This document shows, piece after piece, positions 46,343 through 58,262 of a stretch of 64,000 nucleotides of DNA. The stretch lies in the NCBI GenBank assembly GCA_030248135.1, contig JASANC010003132.1, forward strand, positions 62,001 through 126,000, given 5' to 3'. The notes under the pieces were generated by a model. It saw only the letters and a list, made by a program, of their open reading frames with translations. It ran no database searches and was not told the DNA's origin. A program made the translations under genes and the position numbers. How positions within the stretch are numbered: position 1 is the first letter of the stretch; each line of letters starts with the position of its first letter. Source of the stretch: Theristus sp. LFF4_11 (taxonomy: Eukaryota; Nematoda; Chromadorea; Monhysterida; Xyalidae).

Positions 46343-49241
46343 ATGTCCTCAACAAAAGTGGTAGTCCTGGCTGTTAGTTGTTTTCTGTTGATCAGTGGAC
46401 TCCTCGAATCGGACGTCAACGCGAAAACCGTTGCGCAGCGATTGACGAAACGAGGCATCAATGATTTACGCCGCGTGTTGCATTGTTACACCAAGATGAG
46501 CTTTGGCGAGATGATCAGTTTGTTGTTCCATGGCAACTGGTGTGGCGTCGGTAACAGAGGAAACGGTGTCGTTGATGATTACGACCGGTGAATATTGTGT
46601 ACATGTTCAGCTTGAGGAATAGCGAACGAACAAATGTGCCTACAGGGTGGTCCAGAATTATGGACACAATTTCAATTGGCTAGAAATCACATCGTTGACC
46701 AAAAAGCTGAAATTTGGTACAGATACTTCTGAAAAATAGAAATTTTGTTTACCAACGTACAATTTTACGTGCGTTGGATTATTAACTTGGCTTGGCTTGG
46801 CTGGCACCAAAGTTAAAAAAGTAAAAAAAGGTTTTTCGACGATGGAGTTTTTCATTAATTTACTAGCCGTTGACCCGTTCCTTCGGTACATATTGCAGTT
46901 TGTTTGCTATGCAATCGTTTGATGTTGACCGTTCATCGGGTGACGTTCTTTTTTCTGATTTTGCATTGTGCATGGTTTTTTGTGCTAAATGACATTTGTT
47001 TAAAAAACGCATGATACCATTGTACAGAGTGAGCCAAAAAAAGGTTCCAATTCTAAAATGCTCTCACTGTCTTGTGCTGAAGTGTTTCGAGCTGAAAATT
47101 GGAACACTATTAAAAAACATTTGGAGGTTTTTTTGACCAAATTTTTGTCACGATATGTTGTCCCTGTCACTCACTACAGCAAAATATCTGGAAAATATGA
47201 AAAATCGACAAATGTTGTAAAATGCAGAGGGGTTGATTTAGCTGTAACAAAAATCAAATGATGAACGTTGGTGACAACCCGAGTGTTCACAACACAAAAA
47301 AATATGAAAAAAGCAATATGCACAAACAGTAGCTTGAAAATTCCGAATGCCGAATTGCATTTGAACAGTCTTTGATCACCCTGATGTTTCACTTCGAGTC
47401 TGAGCGTGCGTGAGCGGTTCTGCTCAGAACAGATGCAAATTTAACTTTCCAGAGGCAACTTGTTTTTTCCTTTTTTTAATTCACACAATTTGCCACTCTG
47501 ATATTTTCACCACAGCAGACAAGTTGTTTTCTGCAGTGAAAGACGCAATTCCATTTTCAGTCTTTGCTGCCATATCATGGTTAAGTGTGGACGGCAGAGC
47601 AGCGAGTCTGGTCTGCCAATTGGTGGGAACATGCAAATAACTTTTCAACAGTGATACGGAAATTTCGTATAAAATTCAATTTGACCCCGCGTGACGATAT
47701 ATCAGTTCGGAAATCAGTTTATGAGCAACATAAACAGTGAGATTTTGGATAACCATTGTTTTTTCGTCAAAAATTGCTATTTTTTGAAAATTACACTGTA
47801 AAAGTGAACTGATACGTGTAAGCAAAAAAATTAAATCACAAAAAACCTCCCAAAGTGTTCTAACAGTGTTCAAAAATTTTGAGCTATGAGGTCCCTTTGT
47901 TACAGCTAAATTCTCCCTTTGTATTTCACAACATTTATCGATTTTCATGTTTTTCAGATATTCTGCTGTAGTGAGTGATAGGGGCAACATACCGTAACAA
48001 AAATTTGGTCAGAAAAACCTCCAAACGTTTTCTAATAGTGTTCCAATTTTCAGCTCGAAACACCTTAGCACATTGTATTATTGCGTCATTGAAAATTGTG
48101 TGAAAACAAATAACATAAAAAGTTTTTTTTGGCATCATCCTAATTGAAAGTCACTAGTTCCATTCATCAACGTTTTACATGATATCAAAGGCAAATGAAA
48201 ATGTGTCCCTAATTCTGGACCGCCCTGTATTCTGTCACAAACTTTTCAACGATTACACACTATTTGTGGCTGCTATTGTAGTTGCTGCATGGTGCACGAT
48301 CAATGTTATGCGCGTATTTGGTGTTCTGATTGGAAATATGTTTGGATTCACCGAAAAGTGTTGACTTATGGCCTACCGTACACGTCGCGCTGCTACGCAA
48401 CGGGCACGATACCGGAAATAAACATGCCTTGGGTCAGCTGCGGCCCTTCAAATGGTAAAAAATGATCATCACCTGATCATTGATTTCTGTTTGCCATTGC
48501 ACACCACATTACACACCAGGGCGCAGCAACATTGTTTCCTATTTTTAAATGCGGAGTGAGCGAATAAATAAAGGCAGTCCTTGTATTCTCCATAAAGACG
48601 GGATCAGTCGCAGGCTAGCAGTGGTCTTTTTCAAGTATGCCAAATCCGAAATAGTGCGATTAGGAATAAAGAATGAACAAAATAGCACGAAGATCCAATT
48701 AGTTCAAAAACCCGTCAAATTTGACACACAATTGGCTTTCTGAACGTCTTCTTTCGCGCGCTCTTTGCACCCTGATAAAAAAGCTGCTAACTGTCATGTT
48801 TACTCGGTCATTCCGTAAATAGTGTAGCTAGGTACGGAATGGCCGAGTAAACATGGCAGTTTTTTTCAGGGTGCAAGGAGCGCGCGAAATTTGAATGAAA
48901 GAAAAAAGACGTTCAGAAACCCAATTGTGTGCCAAATTTGACTTGTTTTTTTAACCAATGGATTCTTCGTGCTATCATACTCATTCTTTCTCCTTTGCGC
49001 ATATGATTGGGAATTCTGTTGGCATTTTTTGAAAAAGACAACTCCTAGTCTGCGACTGATCCCGCCTTGATGGACTGCCTTATTAGTTCGGCCATACTGT
49101 ATTTTAAGTAAAAGTATACTTGCAGACGAATGTCAGCGTGCGTTGTGCACTTGCGATCGTGACTTTGGACACTGCATGCACTTGGCTCAACTGGCGCAGG
49201 TGGAAAAGCTGAGTAAGAAAACCGTCAAACCAGAAGAATGA
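46343..49241 (+). CDS. Secreted phospholipase A2, complete, 3 exons, 177 aa
   Basis: Predicted calcium-dependent extracellular enzyme releasing the sn-2 fatty acid of phospholipids. Exons: 46343-46587, 48282-48454, 49126-49241; phases 2 and 1 join correctly. Residues 1-27 are a signal peptide (VVVLAVSCFLLISGLL core), then a possible propeptide ending in KR at 36-37. The calcium loop is GNWCGVGNRGNGVVDDYDRCC (64-84, given without gaps only for its key residues W66, C67, G68, G70). The catalytic pair is H87-D88 in CCMVHDQCY, and D150 in CTCDRD is the second active-site Asp. Cysteines at 48, 67, 83, 84, 90, 119, 135, 142, 147, 149, 156 fit the disulfide pattern. The usual third Gly of the loop is Asn71. 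The start at 46343 places the signal peptide at the N terminus; an in-frame ATG at 46214 would put 43 polar residues in front. Intron 1 is almost wholly one transposon; intron 2 holds two MITEs in opposite orientation. Confidence 0.93.
46643..48227. mobile_element. TA-flanked composite element filling phospholipase intron 1
   Basis: Left end CAGGGTGGTCCAGAATTATGG, right end CTAATTCTGGACCGCCCTG, both beside TA. A second inverted pair sits inside: GTTTCGAGCTGAAAATTGGAAC (47080) and its complement (~48040). The 1.58 kb element leaves only ~110 bp of the intron. Confidence 0.8.
48556..48817 (-). mobile_element. MITE family A, copy 4 (phospholipase intron 2)
   Basis: Complement orientation, AAATAAAGGCAGTCC to CGGTCATTCCGTA. 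Only 15 bp separate it from copy 5, which is inverted. Confidence 0.8.
48833..49101 (+). mobile_element. MITE family A, copy 5 (phospholipase intron 2)
   Basis: TACGGAATGGCCGAGTAAAC to CGGCCATACTGTA. It ends 24 bp before the acceptor of the last phospholipase exon. Confidence 0.85.
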
Positions 49242-49893
49242 ACATTTTCAAAACTCGAGAGGTAGTTGAACTGAAGGAATAGTTCAACAGTTTTTACACC
49301 ACATTTTACTCCGTTGTAAATGTTAATGCGATGTGTTTTGTTTTTGTATTGCCGTTTCAATTGGTTTCGAGACTCAGTGAGTTTGCACGCAGGATCGGAA
49401 AACGTTTGATAAATTGCGCGGCAATTCAAATTTGCGGCGCCGTCGCATTCGGATTTTTTTTGTTTAGCTGCGTTGCACGACTTTGCCCACAGGGTGAAAC
49501 GTTTGTGTCTGCAAACTTTTTGAAACGACAATCCCTTTTTTGAAATTAACATTTGGTGCGTGGTCCCGAAAATGATGAAACGCAAGCTCTTGTGATTTTT
49601 AAAAGTAAAACATTTGTGACATGGTTTGCTGCTTGTTTCTCGTGCTTGATCTGCTCACCTGTCTTGCATCTGTTGTCGTAGCGGTCTGACGTTTGTCTTG
49701 AACGTTACCAGCCTCTACAGAAACAAACTGGAGAATTATGCCACAAACCAACATAACACGCATGCAATTAAAATTTCACGCCAACGCAAAAGAAACACGT
49801 GAAAATAATCACTAAAGCAGAGCAGGAGCTTTGGAACAGCCAGGTCATGGTGTTTGAAAAATGATGATTCTTCACGCGCCACCAATCACAGAC
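49242..49893. other. Spacer between converging phospholipase and GPCR genes
   Basis: 652 bp holding both 3' untranslated regions. No clear AATAAA on either strand was seen. Confidence 0.5.
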
Positions 49894-52800
49894 TCATATC
49901 AAGAACTCGTCCGTATCACAGACGAGCGTCACGTCGACCGTTGACGAGGCGACGGCGTTGCTGCTGCGTCGTTTCGACGCCGTCGCCCGTGTCATGCGGC
50001 GGTCCAGTTCGACAGAGAACGCGCCAACAATCGGTCTCGATTGTTCTTGTTCTTGATCGTCAAAATTTCCCATCGATTCCATCTCAATGCGCTCGTCGAC
50101 GTCACTACTCAGTGTCATCTGGCGATCTGTCCGACGCCAGCTGGCGTGCAGCTGCGCCCGCCTCTCGTCGGCCGTAGTGGCGGCAGCCTCGTTCGCGATC
50201 ACCATCGTATGCTCGAGCTCGTCGTCGTTCTCCGTCGACGCCAACCGATTGATCGTGTTGTCGTCGCCGCTGCGCACGCCGCGATTGCCCGCGACGACCA
50301 CACTCGCCGCGGCGTGATTCTCGGTGACGTACGAGTGCGCGGCGTCGCTGTCGGCGGCGTCGTGGTTCACGTCCGCCAGCACCGCGCGTCCGGTGGCGCC
50401 CGTCAGCAGGATCGTGTTCACGATGTTGCCGACACTGAGACGCTTCCGTGAGCAACTCGCGCACAACGGCTTATGATAGACGCTGTTCAGGGCGTCGTTG
50501 GGCGTTGCGTCTTGCTGCGGCGCGTGTTGCGACTGTCTGCGGTCGTCGGTGGTGTTGTTGTTGTTTGCGATGTCGGTGCCGCCGAAACGAGCATTGGTCG
50601 AGTTCTCTGCGGAACGCTTCTTTGTCAGCTTCGTTTCGGCGTCGGTGAAATGACGCCGAAATGAGATCTGAAAGTGAAAATGCTGGCAGGTCACTCACTG
50701 CACCTGGAGGAACAGCTTTTGTGCAGACGAGTGGAAATAACATCAAAAATGGATTGGTAAAATGGCAGAGTTGGTTTTGCCATCTTCGACCATTTTTATC
50801 TCACCCGGTACTTGCGCATCTCGGGGGCATACCACGGCAGCGGCTGAGCGGCATTGTTAATGTGGCCGTTGTTGTTGCTACTGGCGTCATCGTTGTTGTT
50901 GATGTTGATGTTGTTGTTGTTGACGCCCTGTCGCCGTTGTGTGGCATGGTGCGAGGCGGTACGAATGGCGCGAGCCGTCGAGATCAGATCCATGCTGATC
51001 TGACATTGCGCGCAACAGTGGCCCGCGCGTATCGGCGACGGCTTGATGCTCGGCGTCGGCAGCATGCTCACGAGACGGCTGGTCAGATTGCGGCGGCTGG
51101 CACGAAATGTCCACCTGGAAACAACTGCTCCAGTTTCCACAATTGTGTGAAACGTTTCCATACTATATAATGCATCTTTTTTAAGATAGACTTTTTTTGC
51201 GATGGGCCGGAAAGTAACACAGTGTATGCACATGCTTTGGTTTTTGATCACTTTGTATTGTATTGTATGTTGACATCCAAACCAATGAACTGGATAAAAC
51301 CAATTTTATCCACACACCTTCTGACCGCTGGACACAGCAAGAAACTGAATTTCATCTTCTCTCAATGTTCACCGTTAAACGCGCACTCAATTTGCGAGCC
51401 GCGTGCGTGCAGAAACGATCAAGAAAGACCTTGTGATTACGAAGCGATTGCGGACTCACGCGACGTGCTGCGTCGGCAGCCGCGTGCTCTGGAGTTTCGC
51501 CGTCGCGAAACTGTCCGTCTCCTGGCACGACACGCTGAACTTTCGGTGCGAGCGCACCGACGCCGCGCTCTGGTGCGTCCAATGCGGCTTGTTCAACAGT
51601 CGGGCGACCGTGTTGATCAGAATCCGGCGAAACTTGATGCTGAACTGCTGGTAGATGAGAAAGTTGACGGACGAGTTGAACGTGACGAGCAGGTTGGAGA
51701 GGTCGGTCAGGTACTTGATGCGTTCGTCGCCCGGAAAGATCTCCTCGAGCGGCGTCAACGCGGCGGCGAGCAGGTTGCACGCGACGAACATCACCACCAC
51801 CATGATCATGTTGATCGTGTCGCCTTTCGCCTCGACGTCGGCCGCGAATATCTCGCGACACTGGCCGTAGTACGTCTCGTAGACGATCGAACTGTGTGTG
51901 GTGAGCGCCGAGAAGGATGTGTGTTGAGTTTTGTTCATTCTTACGTGATTAGAAAAACGAAACAACAAAACACTTTTACACAAAACTCTGTTAACGCACA
52001 CTGTGAAAAAAAACGGTTAACTACGAAAACAGCGTGACTGCTGCTTGTACTACTTAGTAAACTACTACGTTTGATAAGATTAGTAGTCGAAATGGTATCA
52101 TTGCAGAATAGTATTTTTTTTACTATACTATACTATTTTCAATAGTATTTTCAAGGCAGACATTAAAGCAGTGCAATTATTGTCAAGCAGAGTTAAGGAA
52201 GTCACAAGTTTTTATGTTAGTTTAGTCTACTGGATGTTTTGAAAAAAAACACGTAAAAATGTCCGGTTGCATAACCGGAGTCACGACAGAAAACAAACCT
52301 TGCCAAATATGAGAGCAGGGCAAGTGGGCCAAGGCACATCAGTGTCGGATACGAGATTTTATAGTAGATCGTAATGAACGTCTTATCCAGTCGAAGACTG
52401 TTCGCGTGCACCTGCAAATGTTCACGTTTCACCTCGATGGTCATCATGTGGATCCAAGAAAGTTCAGTGTTGCAAAGTTTGTACAATAATAGTTGTGTTT
52501 TTTGGTCCATACTAAAAAAAAACAAACGAACGCACGTCCTGCATCAACGCCAGTTGTAATACGGTTACGGTGTATTAAAAGCGCGTGTTCCTTTTTTGAG
52601 GCCGCGCGCAACATTTGTGGAAACACCAACCAGTGGTGGTTCAACAATTTTGTTCAAACAAATTGCGTAATAATTCTCAGTAGTGTACAGGGTGTGTCAA
52701 GAAAAGCGTCAAAAAAATTCCTACATACTCTTTACATCTAGAAATCTCACCAATAGTGCTTGTCATGCCTTGTAAACGGTAGGAAACGAGTTTTGACGGT

Positions 52801-55800
52801 TTTTGTGAAACACTCTGCACATAAAAATTGCACAGCATCTAACTGTTAACAGCAGTAATTCTGGACCTCCAATGTGGTTAGCTTTTATATTAGTGCTCAT
52901 GGAATCACTGCGAACATACTGCAATCGAGGTTTCGTTGTTCCAGATTGGTTCGCGGCATTCCGAGACTTTTACTTCAAAATAGTGAACGATGTTGAAGGC
53001 GAAACTGCCCAGTATCACCAAAGGGATCACCAGGGTCGGCGACGGTTTCGGCATCACTCGGTTAGTCACCGTGTAGCGGACGCACAAGTAGCACTGAGGA
53101 AAATATGCCGTCTCAAAAGCATCCGCATGGCACATGTAATCAAAAAGTAGGAGGCCAGCAGAAAGAGATGTGAACAGACAAAAAAGTTGAAATAAAAATA
53201 ATGGAATCAGGCTCAAAAAGTGCCAAAGAGGTTGTGTCACGCAGAGAAGAGAATGAAGCGTGCCCATTTTTAAGCCGCTTTCCACGCCACGCCCTTCTTC
53301 ATACCATTTTTGCGCCAAAAATGACCGGATTGAAAAATGGCGAGCGATAAATCACACGCTAACCTAATCGTACTCCACCTGGCTGTTTTTAACTGTGTCC
53401 TGGTCATTTTTAAGGGTAGACACCAAGATGGTCATAAGGAAGGGCATCGCATAAAAATTGGAATGAAGATGGCCACGCAAAAAGGGGCGCAAAAAGCAAT
53501 TGCTTTCAGCATAATTTGAGGAGGCTTAGAAAAGTGAACGGTTGAAGGGAATCAGCGAGAATAAAACGGTCGAGTCGAAGTTCAATCAGGTTTGATGAAC
53601 GCTCACCTGAATGCATGCGCACGCTGTTATATAGACGCTGATCGATTGAAACATCGACGCAATTGGGAACACAAATTTCACCACTGCTCCGTAGAAATAG
53701 TGCGCCGCACGATAGTGATACCTGAGGGAAAACATGGTCAAATTTTATCTGAGAATTAATCTGTGAGAACTGCTTGTTTCCATTCAAAGACGATGCCTTG
53801 TCTTATCTTCATCGTTCTTCGAACGATTAGTAAACCGGTTGTACAAGGTATCCCAAAAAAGCATAATAAAAGTAAATGGCTCGTGCGGCCGACTGGTTGG
53901 TTGCACGTGAAGCCATGAAATTTGAACACTTATAGAACTAAGCTACAGTATGGCCGAATAAATAGGGCAGTCCATCAAGGCGGGATCAGTCGCAAACTAG
54001 GAGTTGCCTTTTTCTAGAACGCCAAGATAATTCCCAATATTGTGTGCAAGTGCGAAAGAATGAACAGAATAGCACGAAAGAATCAATCAGCTTAAAAAAC
54101 ACGTCAAAATTGACACACAATTGGGTTTCTTAACGTTTTTTTCACTTTCATTCAAATTTCGCGCGCTCCTTGAACCCTGAAAAAAGCTGCCATGTTTAAT
54201 CGGCCATTCCGTACACATTTTTTGTGTTCAATTTTTCACCCCCAAATTCCACTTTTTCATTCATGCGGATGCGCGATCGAGCGGAGCAGCTGACAGCGCA
54301 TCACGCATTATATGAGCAGTTATCCCCTCGCGCTACACCATTTTCCCGTTTTTTTTTGTTTGTGGACCGATTTCGCCAATTTCCACGGCCGATGCGCTTG
54401 AAAACGTCGCGGCCTTAGTGATTTTGTTGCTTTTTTATTCTGTTTGTTTTAACTAATTATGTGTGTGAAGCTCTTGTTTGAGTTCTTCAGTTGTTCCTAG
54501 TTTTGAAGCGGTCTTGCAAACTGTTGTTTGCTGATGTGAAACTATCATTGTTATGGTAAAAAACATGCATATTGATACGATCAACTGCAAAAAATACCTA
54601 GTTTTCTTCTTTTACTTTGTATTTTTTAACAAATGAAGACCGACTGCAAACTCTCCGTTGTCTTTTACCTAAAGAAACGTTTTTTGTTTGTCAAATAAAT
54701 TCTTTCACACGCTGAAACCGCGAACGCACGTCAAAGTGCGCATTTTTTTGTCATTTTGTCTAAAAAACAAAATTTTGAGCCTTGGAGAGCATCATAGAAA
54801 ATAATAAATTTGAAATTTCAAAAATTTGAAAATTTTTTTCCCAGAAAATGTTTGTATTATGACAGTCAGAATTTTCTTTATATCATGAAACTGCGCACAC
54901 CATTTTATGACATTGCCGAAAAAGGGGTATAGAAGAATAAGAAACAGCTCCTTAAGAATCGATATAAATTTTAGCGCGAACGACCAATGATCCATATTTA
55001 TGCCGGCCTCCGCATTCCGCTTCGCTCACGAATGGGCATGATTGACATGTAAAGATTGAAACTACTTTCCTTTTAACGTCTGGTTACCGATTTGTACATG
55101 CGCGTACTGAGTCTCGCGGGACCAAAAATAAAAATAAAAAATCCCGAGACCTGTATGTGTCCACAGAAAACATGATCAGCGACGTGCAGATGACGAAAAA
55201 GTCGGACACTGCCAGCGTGCACAGGTAGACGTTCACGGCGACGTTGCGCATCGTCGGGCGACTGTAGACGTACGTGACGATGCTGTTGGCGAACAGACCG
55301 AAACAGCCGATCATCGGCAGCAGAACGCCGAGAACGACAATCTGACATTATTCAGGGGTAATTACTGAAGTAATTGAGTGATATACAGGGTGGGCAGAGA
55401 AAAAGCTACCGAATTTCACAACTCCTTTATATCTCGCGTCTGGTTTGAGAACGAGCCAAGGACCAGACGAGGTTATGCGTATCCAGTGCAAACTGCCAAC
55501 TATTCATAATAATATGCGTATTTATCTTTTTTTGGTTTTGAGACTCAATGCGCTTGTTGTTGGTTGGTAAGCAGTTTCATGCTTGACGCGGGAATTCAAA
55601 TCTGGGGAAGAGACCCGAGTCCCTGGCTAAGTTCAGTAAGGCCATTTTTAATTGCCGCATCAAGCATTAAAAAACTAACTTTCTGTTCACGTCTGCAAAT
55701 CGTGACGAGTCGCAGAACCAAAAGAAAAAAAACAGTAAACAATAATAACAAGCGAATAGATATTCTATTCGAAGCGCTGCAGTCAGTGACCAATAGGATC

Positions 55801-55983
55801 ATGGAACAAAAACGAGCCACTAGCGGACTAGGACCTGAGAGTGGGAATTCTTACCTTGTAAGCATAATACGTTTGCTGGCCCTCTTGAAGCATCCACGAA
55901 ATGGAGCATCCATAATTGTACGTTGTTGTTGAGTTATTAGGATCGATGGTGTCTGCTTGATTGTCACTCGCTGTTACGTTCAT
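49894..55983 (-). CDS. FMRFamide-receptor-like GPCR (rhodopsin family), complete, 8 exons, 745 aa
   Basis: Predicted plasma-membrane neuropeptide receptor. Exons in order: 55855-55983, 55151-55341, 53607-53721, 52920-53093, 52299-52411, 51460-51891, 50805-51114, 49894-50667; all GT..AG with matching phases. The N terminus has NVT and NST glycosylation sites. TM1 ~44-70 (N62), TM2 with LAVSD (D90), TM3 with the FMRFamide-receptor pattern Y..A..KFVFPIASMFQSISVYIT, TM4 ~165-187 followed by FNIVHYFEV..SEC, TM5 with GPLALL, TM6 ~266-290, TM7 DLSNLLVTFNSSVNFLIY. The D/E-R-Y position is QCY (145-147). The cytoplasmic tail is ~415 residues, with basic, poly-Asn and acidic segments, far longer than usual. 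Exons 7 and 8 carry only tail and are supported by splice phase, not by homology. Nematode FRPR receptors are the closest family I know; the exact orthologue is not claimed. Confidence 0.91.
52688..52818. mobile_element. Short TA-flanked MITE in GPCR intron 4
   Basis: CAGGGTGTGTCAAGAAAAGCGTCAA at the left; TTGACGGTTTTTGTGAAACACTCTG at the right, imperfect inverted ends. Confidence 0.6.
53944..54213 (-). mobile_element. MITE family A, copy 6 (GPCR intron 2)
   Basis: TACAGTATGGCCGAATAAAT to TCGGCCATTCCGTA, complement orientation. Confidence 0.85.
54262..54340 (+). repeat. Second copy of the mec-3 exon 6 repeat, in GPCR intron 2
   Basis: CATGCGGATGCGCGATCGAG to CAGTTATCCCCTCGCGC; not coding here. 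Confidence 0.7.
55033..55130. repeat. Repeat family C, partial copy at the GPCR exon 2 donor side
   Basis: AAGATTGAAACTACTTTCC and GTACTGAGTCTCGCGGGACC match one end. It begins ~20 bp past the exon 2 donor site. Confidence 0.45.
55535..55735 (+). repeat. Repeat family C, copy in GPCR intron 1
   Basis: GAGACTCAATGCGCTTG, GACGCGGGAATTCAAATCT, ATTGCCGCATCAAG and GACGAGTCGCAGAACC in family order. Confidence 0.6.
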
Positions 55984-56580
55984 CGTTGATATTGATTTCG
56001 AATAAAAATGGATCTCTCTGTGATGTTCTACTTTTTTATTACTTAGACGAAATCGATGCTGTTTTATAGTATACAGTGGCGAGCGAAAGTTTGGAAACCC
56101 CCATGCGCGCGTGTGTGCGGTGGTATATGCGTGCTTTTATTGTGCGTCTGTTCCCAACACACGCCAGCTTTGTTTTTTATAAAAACAACAATACACATGA
56201 CACAGTGTACAGTGCATACAAAACAATACACACTGTACAGAACACATGCATGCGCCACCCACCCCACCTTTTGTGTACTGATCGAAATAAAAAAAATAAA
56301 ATTCTGAAATAAAATGAAAGTGATTGATTGCAGTCCGGTGGTGGTTTTTGGAAAATTGTTTAGGGAACGGGGGGGGGTTTGAGTTGTATTGTAAGAAAAA
56401 GTGATCAGGCATGAACCAAACACATGTTATCATAATGTTCACACCTGCCGTTGATGTTTCAAATGCTTTTCTAAGAAATGTGCTTTATGGTGTATATATA
56501 AAATATTATGGGTGTGGTTTTTTTGTGTTTGTGTGTGGTCGAGGTAATGGTGTTCCATTATTCAAAAATTTATAATATAT
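55984..56580. other. GPCR upstream region with a MITE end
   Basis: CAGTGGCGAGCGAAAGTTTGGAAAC at ~56074 is the complement of GTTTCCAAACTGTTGCTCGCCACTG at ~11150 in a CAND1 intron, so both belong to one element family. GPCR promoter elements were not recognised. Confidence 0.45.
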
Positions 56581-56865
56581 TTAAAAACAAGGGAAAATAA
56601 CATGGAGGGGGGGGGGGGGGGTGGGGTGTCTATGTTAGGGTAATGGTGGAATATATATATATAAATATAAAAAATAAACATTATAAAAAAAAAAACATAG
56701 AATAGAAATTAAAGAGGTAGAGTGGGGGTAGACGGCACGTGGTGTGATATGGTGGGTGTGAAAAAAAAAAAAAAGGAGAAAAAAACCATGGTGGAAAAAA
56801 AAATTATAATGGGGGGGGGGGTTGTTGGGGGGGTGGGGGTGTTTGTGGGGGGGGGGGGGGGGGGC
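56581..56865. other. G/A-homopolymer low-complexity stretch
   Basis: Runs of 8-17 G and 10-15 A alternate (56605-56620, 56761-56774, 56812-56865). This is unlike the rest of the window and borders the palindrome. Confidence 0.6.
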
Positions 56866-58262
56866 GGCCAGCCAATTTTTCGACTTTCAGTTTTCGACAT
56901 TCTGATAGGGGGAATAGTTGGATATACGCAAGAAACTCTCCCAAAAAAATTTTCAGCCCCTAAGACCCACTGTGGCGAGCTGTGGGGCCTTGAAACCGAA
57001 GCCAGGTCAAGCAAAACACGATTTTTGCTGTTTTTGCACAAAAATGGCCGTAACTCTGCACTCCTTTGGCCTTATATCTTCATCCGGGTATCAAACGAAA
57101 GCGCAGAATTTGCGCTAACAGCTCAAAACCCAGAAAAAAAAATTTGGTTGAAAATTACCCTTTTTAGGGGCAAAAAAGTGCAAAATTTGGGTACTCCAAA
57201 AACGGTCAAAAATGCAGTTTTTTGCCAAAAAATGACCATAAATTTCAAAATGCAGGTGTGTGAACTACAGGTCGTTATAGTCCCCGTCCATGCGCATTTC
57301 ACCCATGCATTCGATTTTTTCAAACCACGGGCGCTCATTCATTTTGACGGGTCCAAAGTTTGGTACCCAAAATACTCGATTTTTATGAAATTGCTCTTTT
57401 TAATCTGAAAGTTTGTACTTAGGGGTTATTTTTGACGCAGAATACGATGCTGACATTTAAAAATTTGAAAAATGCCTATTTGCCCCTAAAAACAAGGTTC
57501 CAACCCTTAAAAACCCCTTTTTATGGGCAGAATTGATCCTTGGTGACTCGGACTATAAAAATAAGGTAAAAAGTCTGTAAATTGAGCCAAAAAGTGTAGA
57601 AAAGTCTGCTAAAGAATGATGAGCAATATTCAAAAAACAAATTAGAAATTTTTATTGAGCAGCAAATTCCCAAACTGGACAAAAATACCCAAAATACCAA
57701 ATTTATGGTAAGTTTCCTTCAGGATGCGACCCAGTTGAAGGAACGTTTCTCCGTTGTTGTTGAAAATAGACACGGACATGCAATAAAGTCTGATAAACAT
57801 CATTTCGCTTTTGTTAAAAAACTAATTTAGCAAGATACTACCCTCAAAATGCCTGAAATATAGATTTTTCGTTCAAATTTGTATTTGCTTTGGGTTCCGA
57901 AAGGAAAAGGAAACTAGAGTTTGTGTGTGACATTTTGTTATTGGGGTTATTTTTGACGCAGAACACGATGCTGACATTTAAAAATTTTAAAATTCCTGTT
58001 TGCCCCTAAAAACGAGGTTCCAACCCTTAACAACCCCTTTTATTTGGGCAGAATTGATCCTTGGTGACTCGGACTATAAAAATAAAAAGTCTGTAAATTA
58101 AGCCAAAAAGTGTAGAAAAGTCTGCTAAAAATGATGAGCGATATTCAAAAAACAAATTTGAAATTTTTATTGAGCAGCAAATTCCCAAATTAAACAAAAA
58201 TACCCAAAATACCAAATTTAGGGTAAGTTTCCTTCAGGATGCGACCCAATTGAAGGAAAGTT
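56866..58262 (+). repeat. Left arm of a 4.3 kb palindrome
   Basis: Pairs with 59793-61190; position x matches about 118057-x on the other strand, nearly without indels. It contains two direct copies of a ~520-bp unit (TTATTTTTGACGCAGAA at 57427 and 57949). A 228-codon frame over the outer part appears in both arms. Confidence 0.9.

Noticed and set aside
50041..51170. Frames on the + strand opposite GPCR exons (136 and 169 codons), and 51222-52037 (271 codons)
   Set aside because: They mirror GC-rich exons on the - strand, which have matching splice phases and receptor motifs. The + frames show none.
56722..57408. 228-codon frame, the longest near the palindrome
   Set aside because: Its first third is a G/A homopolymer stretch (poly-Lys, poly-Gly) and the rest is repeat sequence also found inverted. 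No domain recognised.
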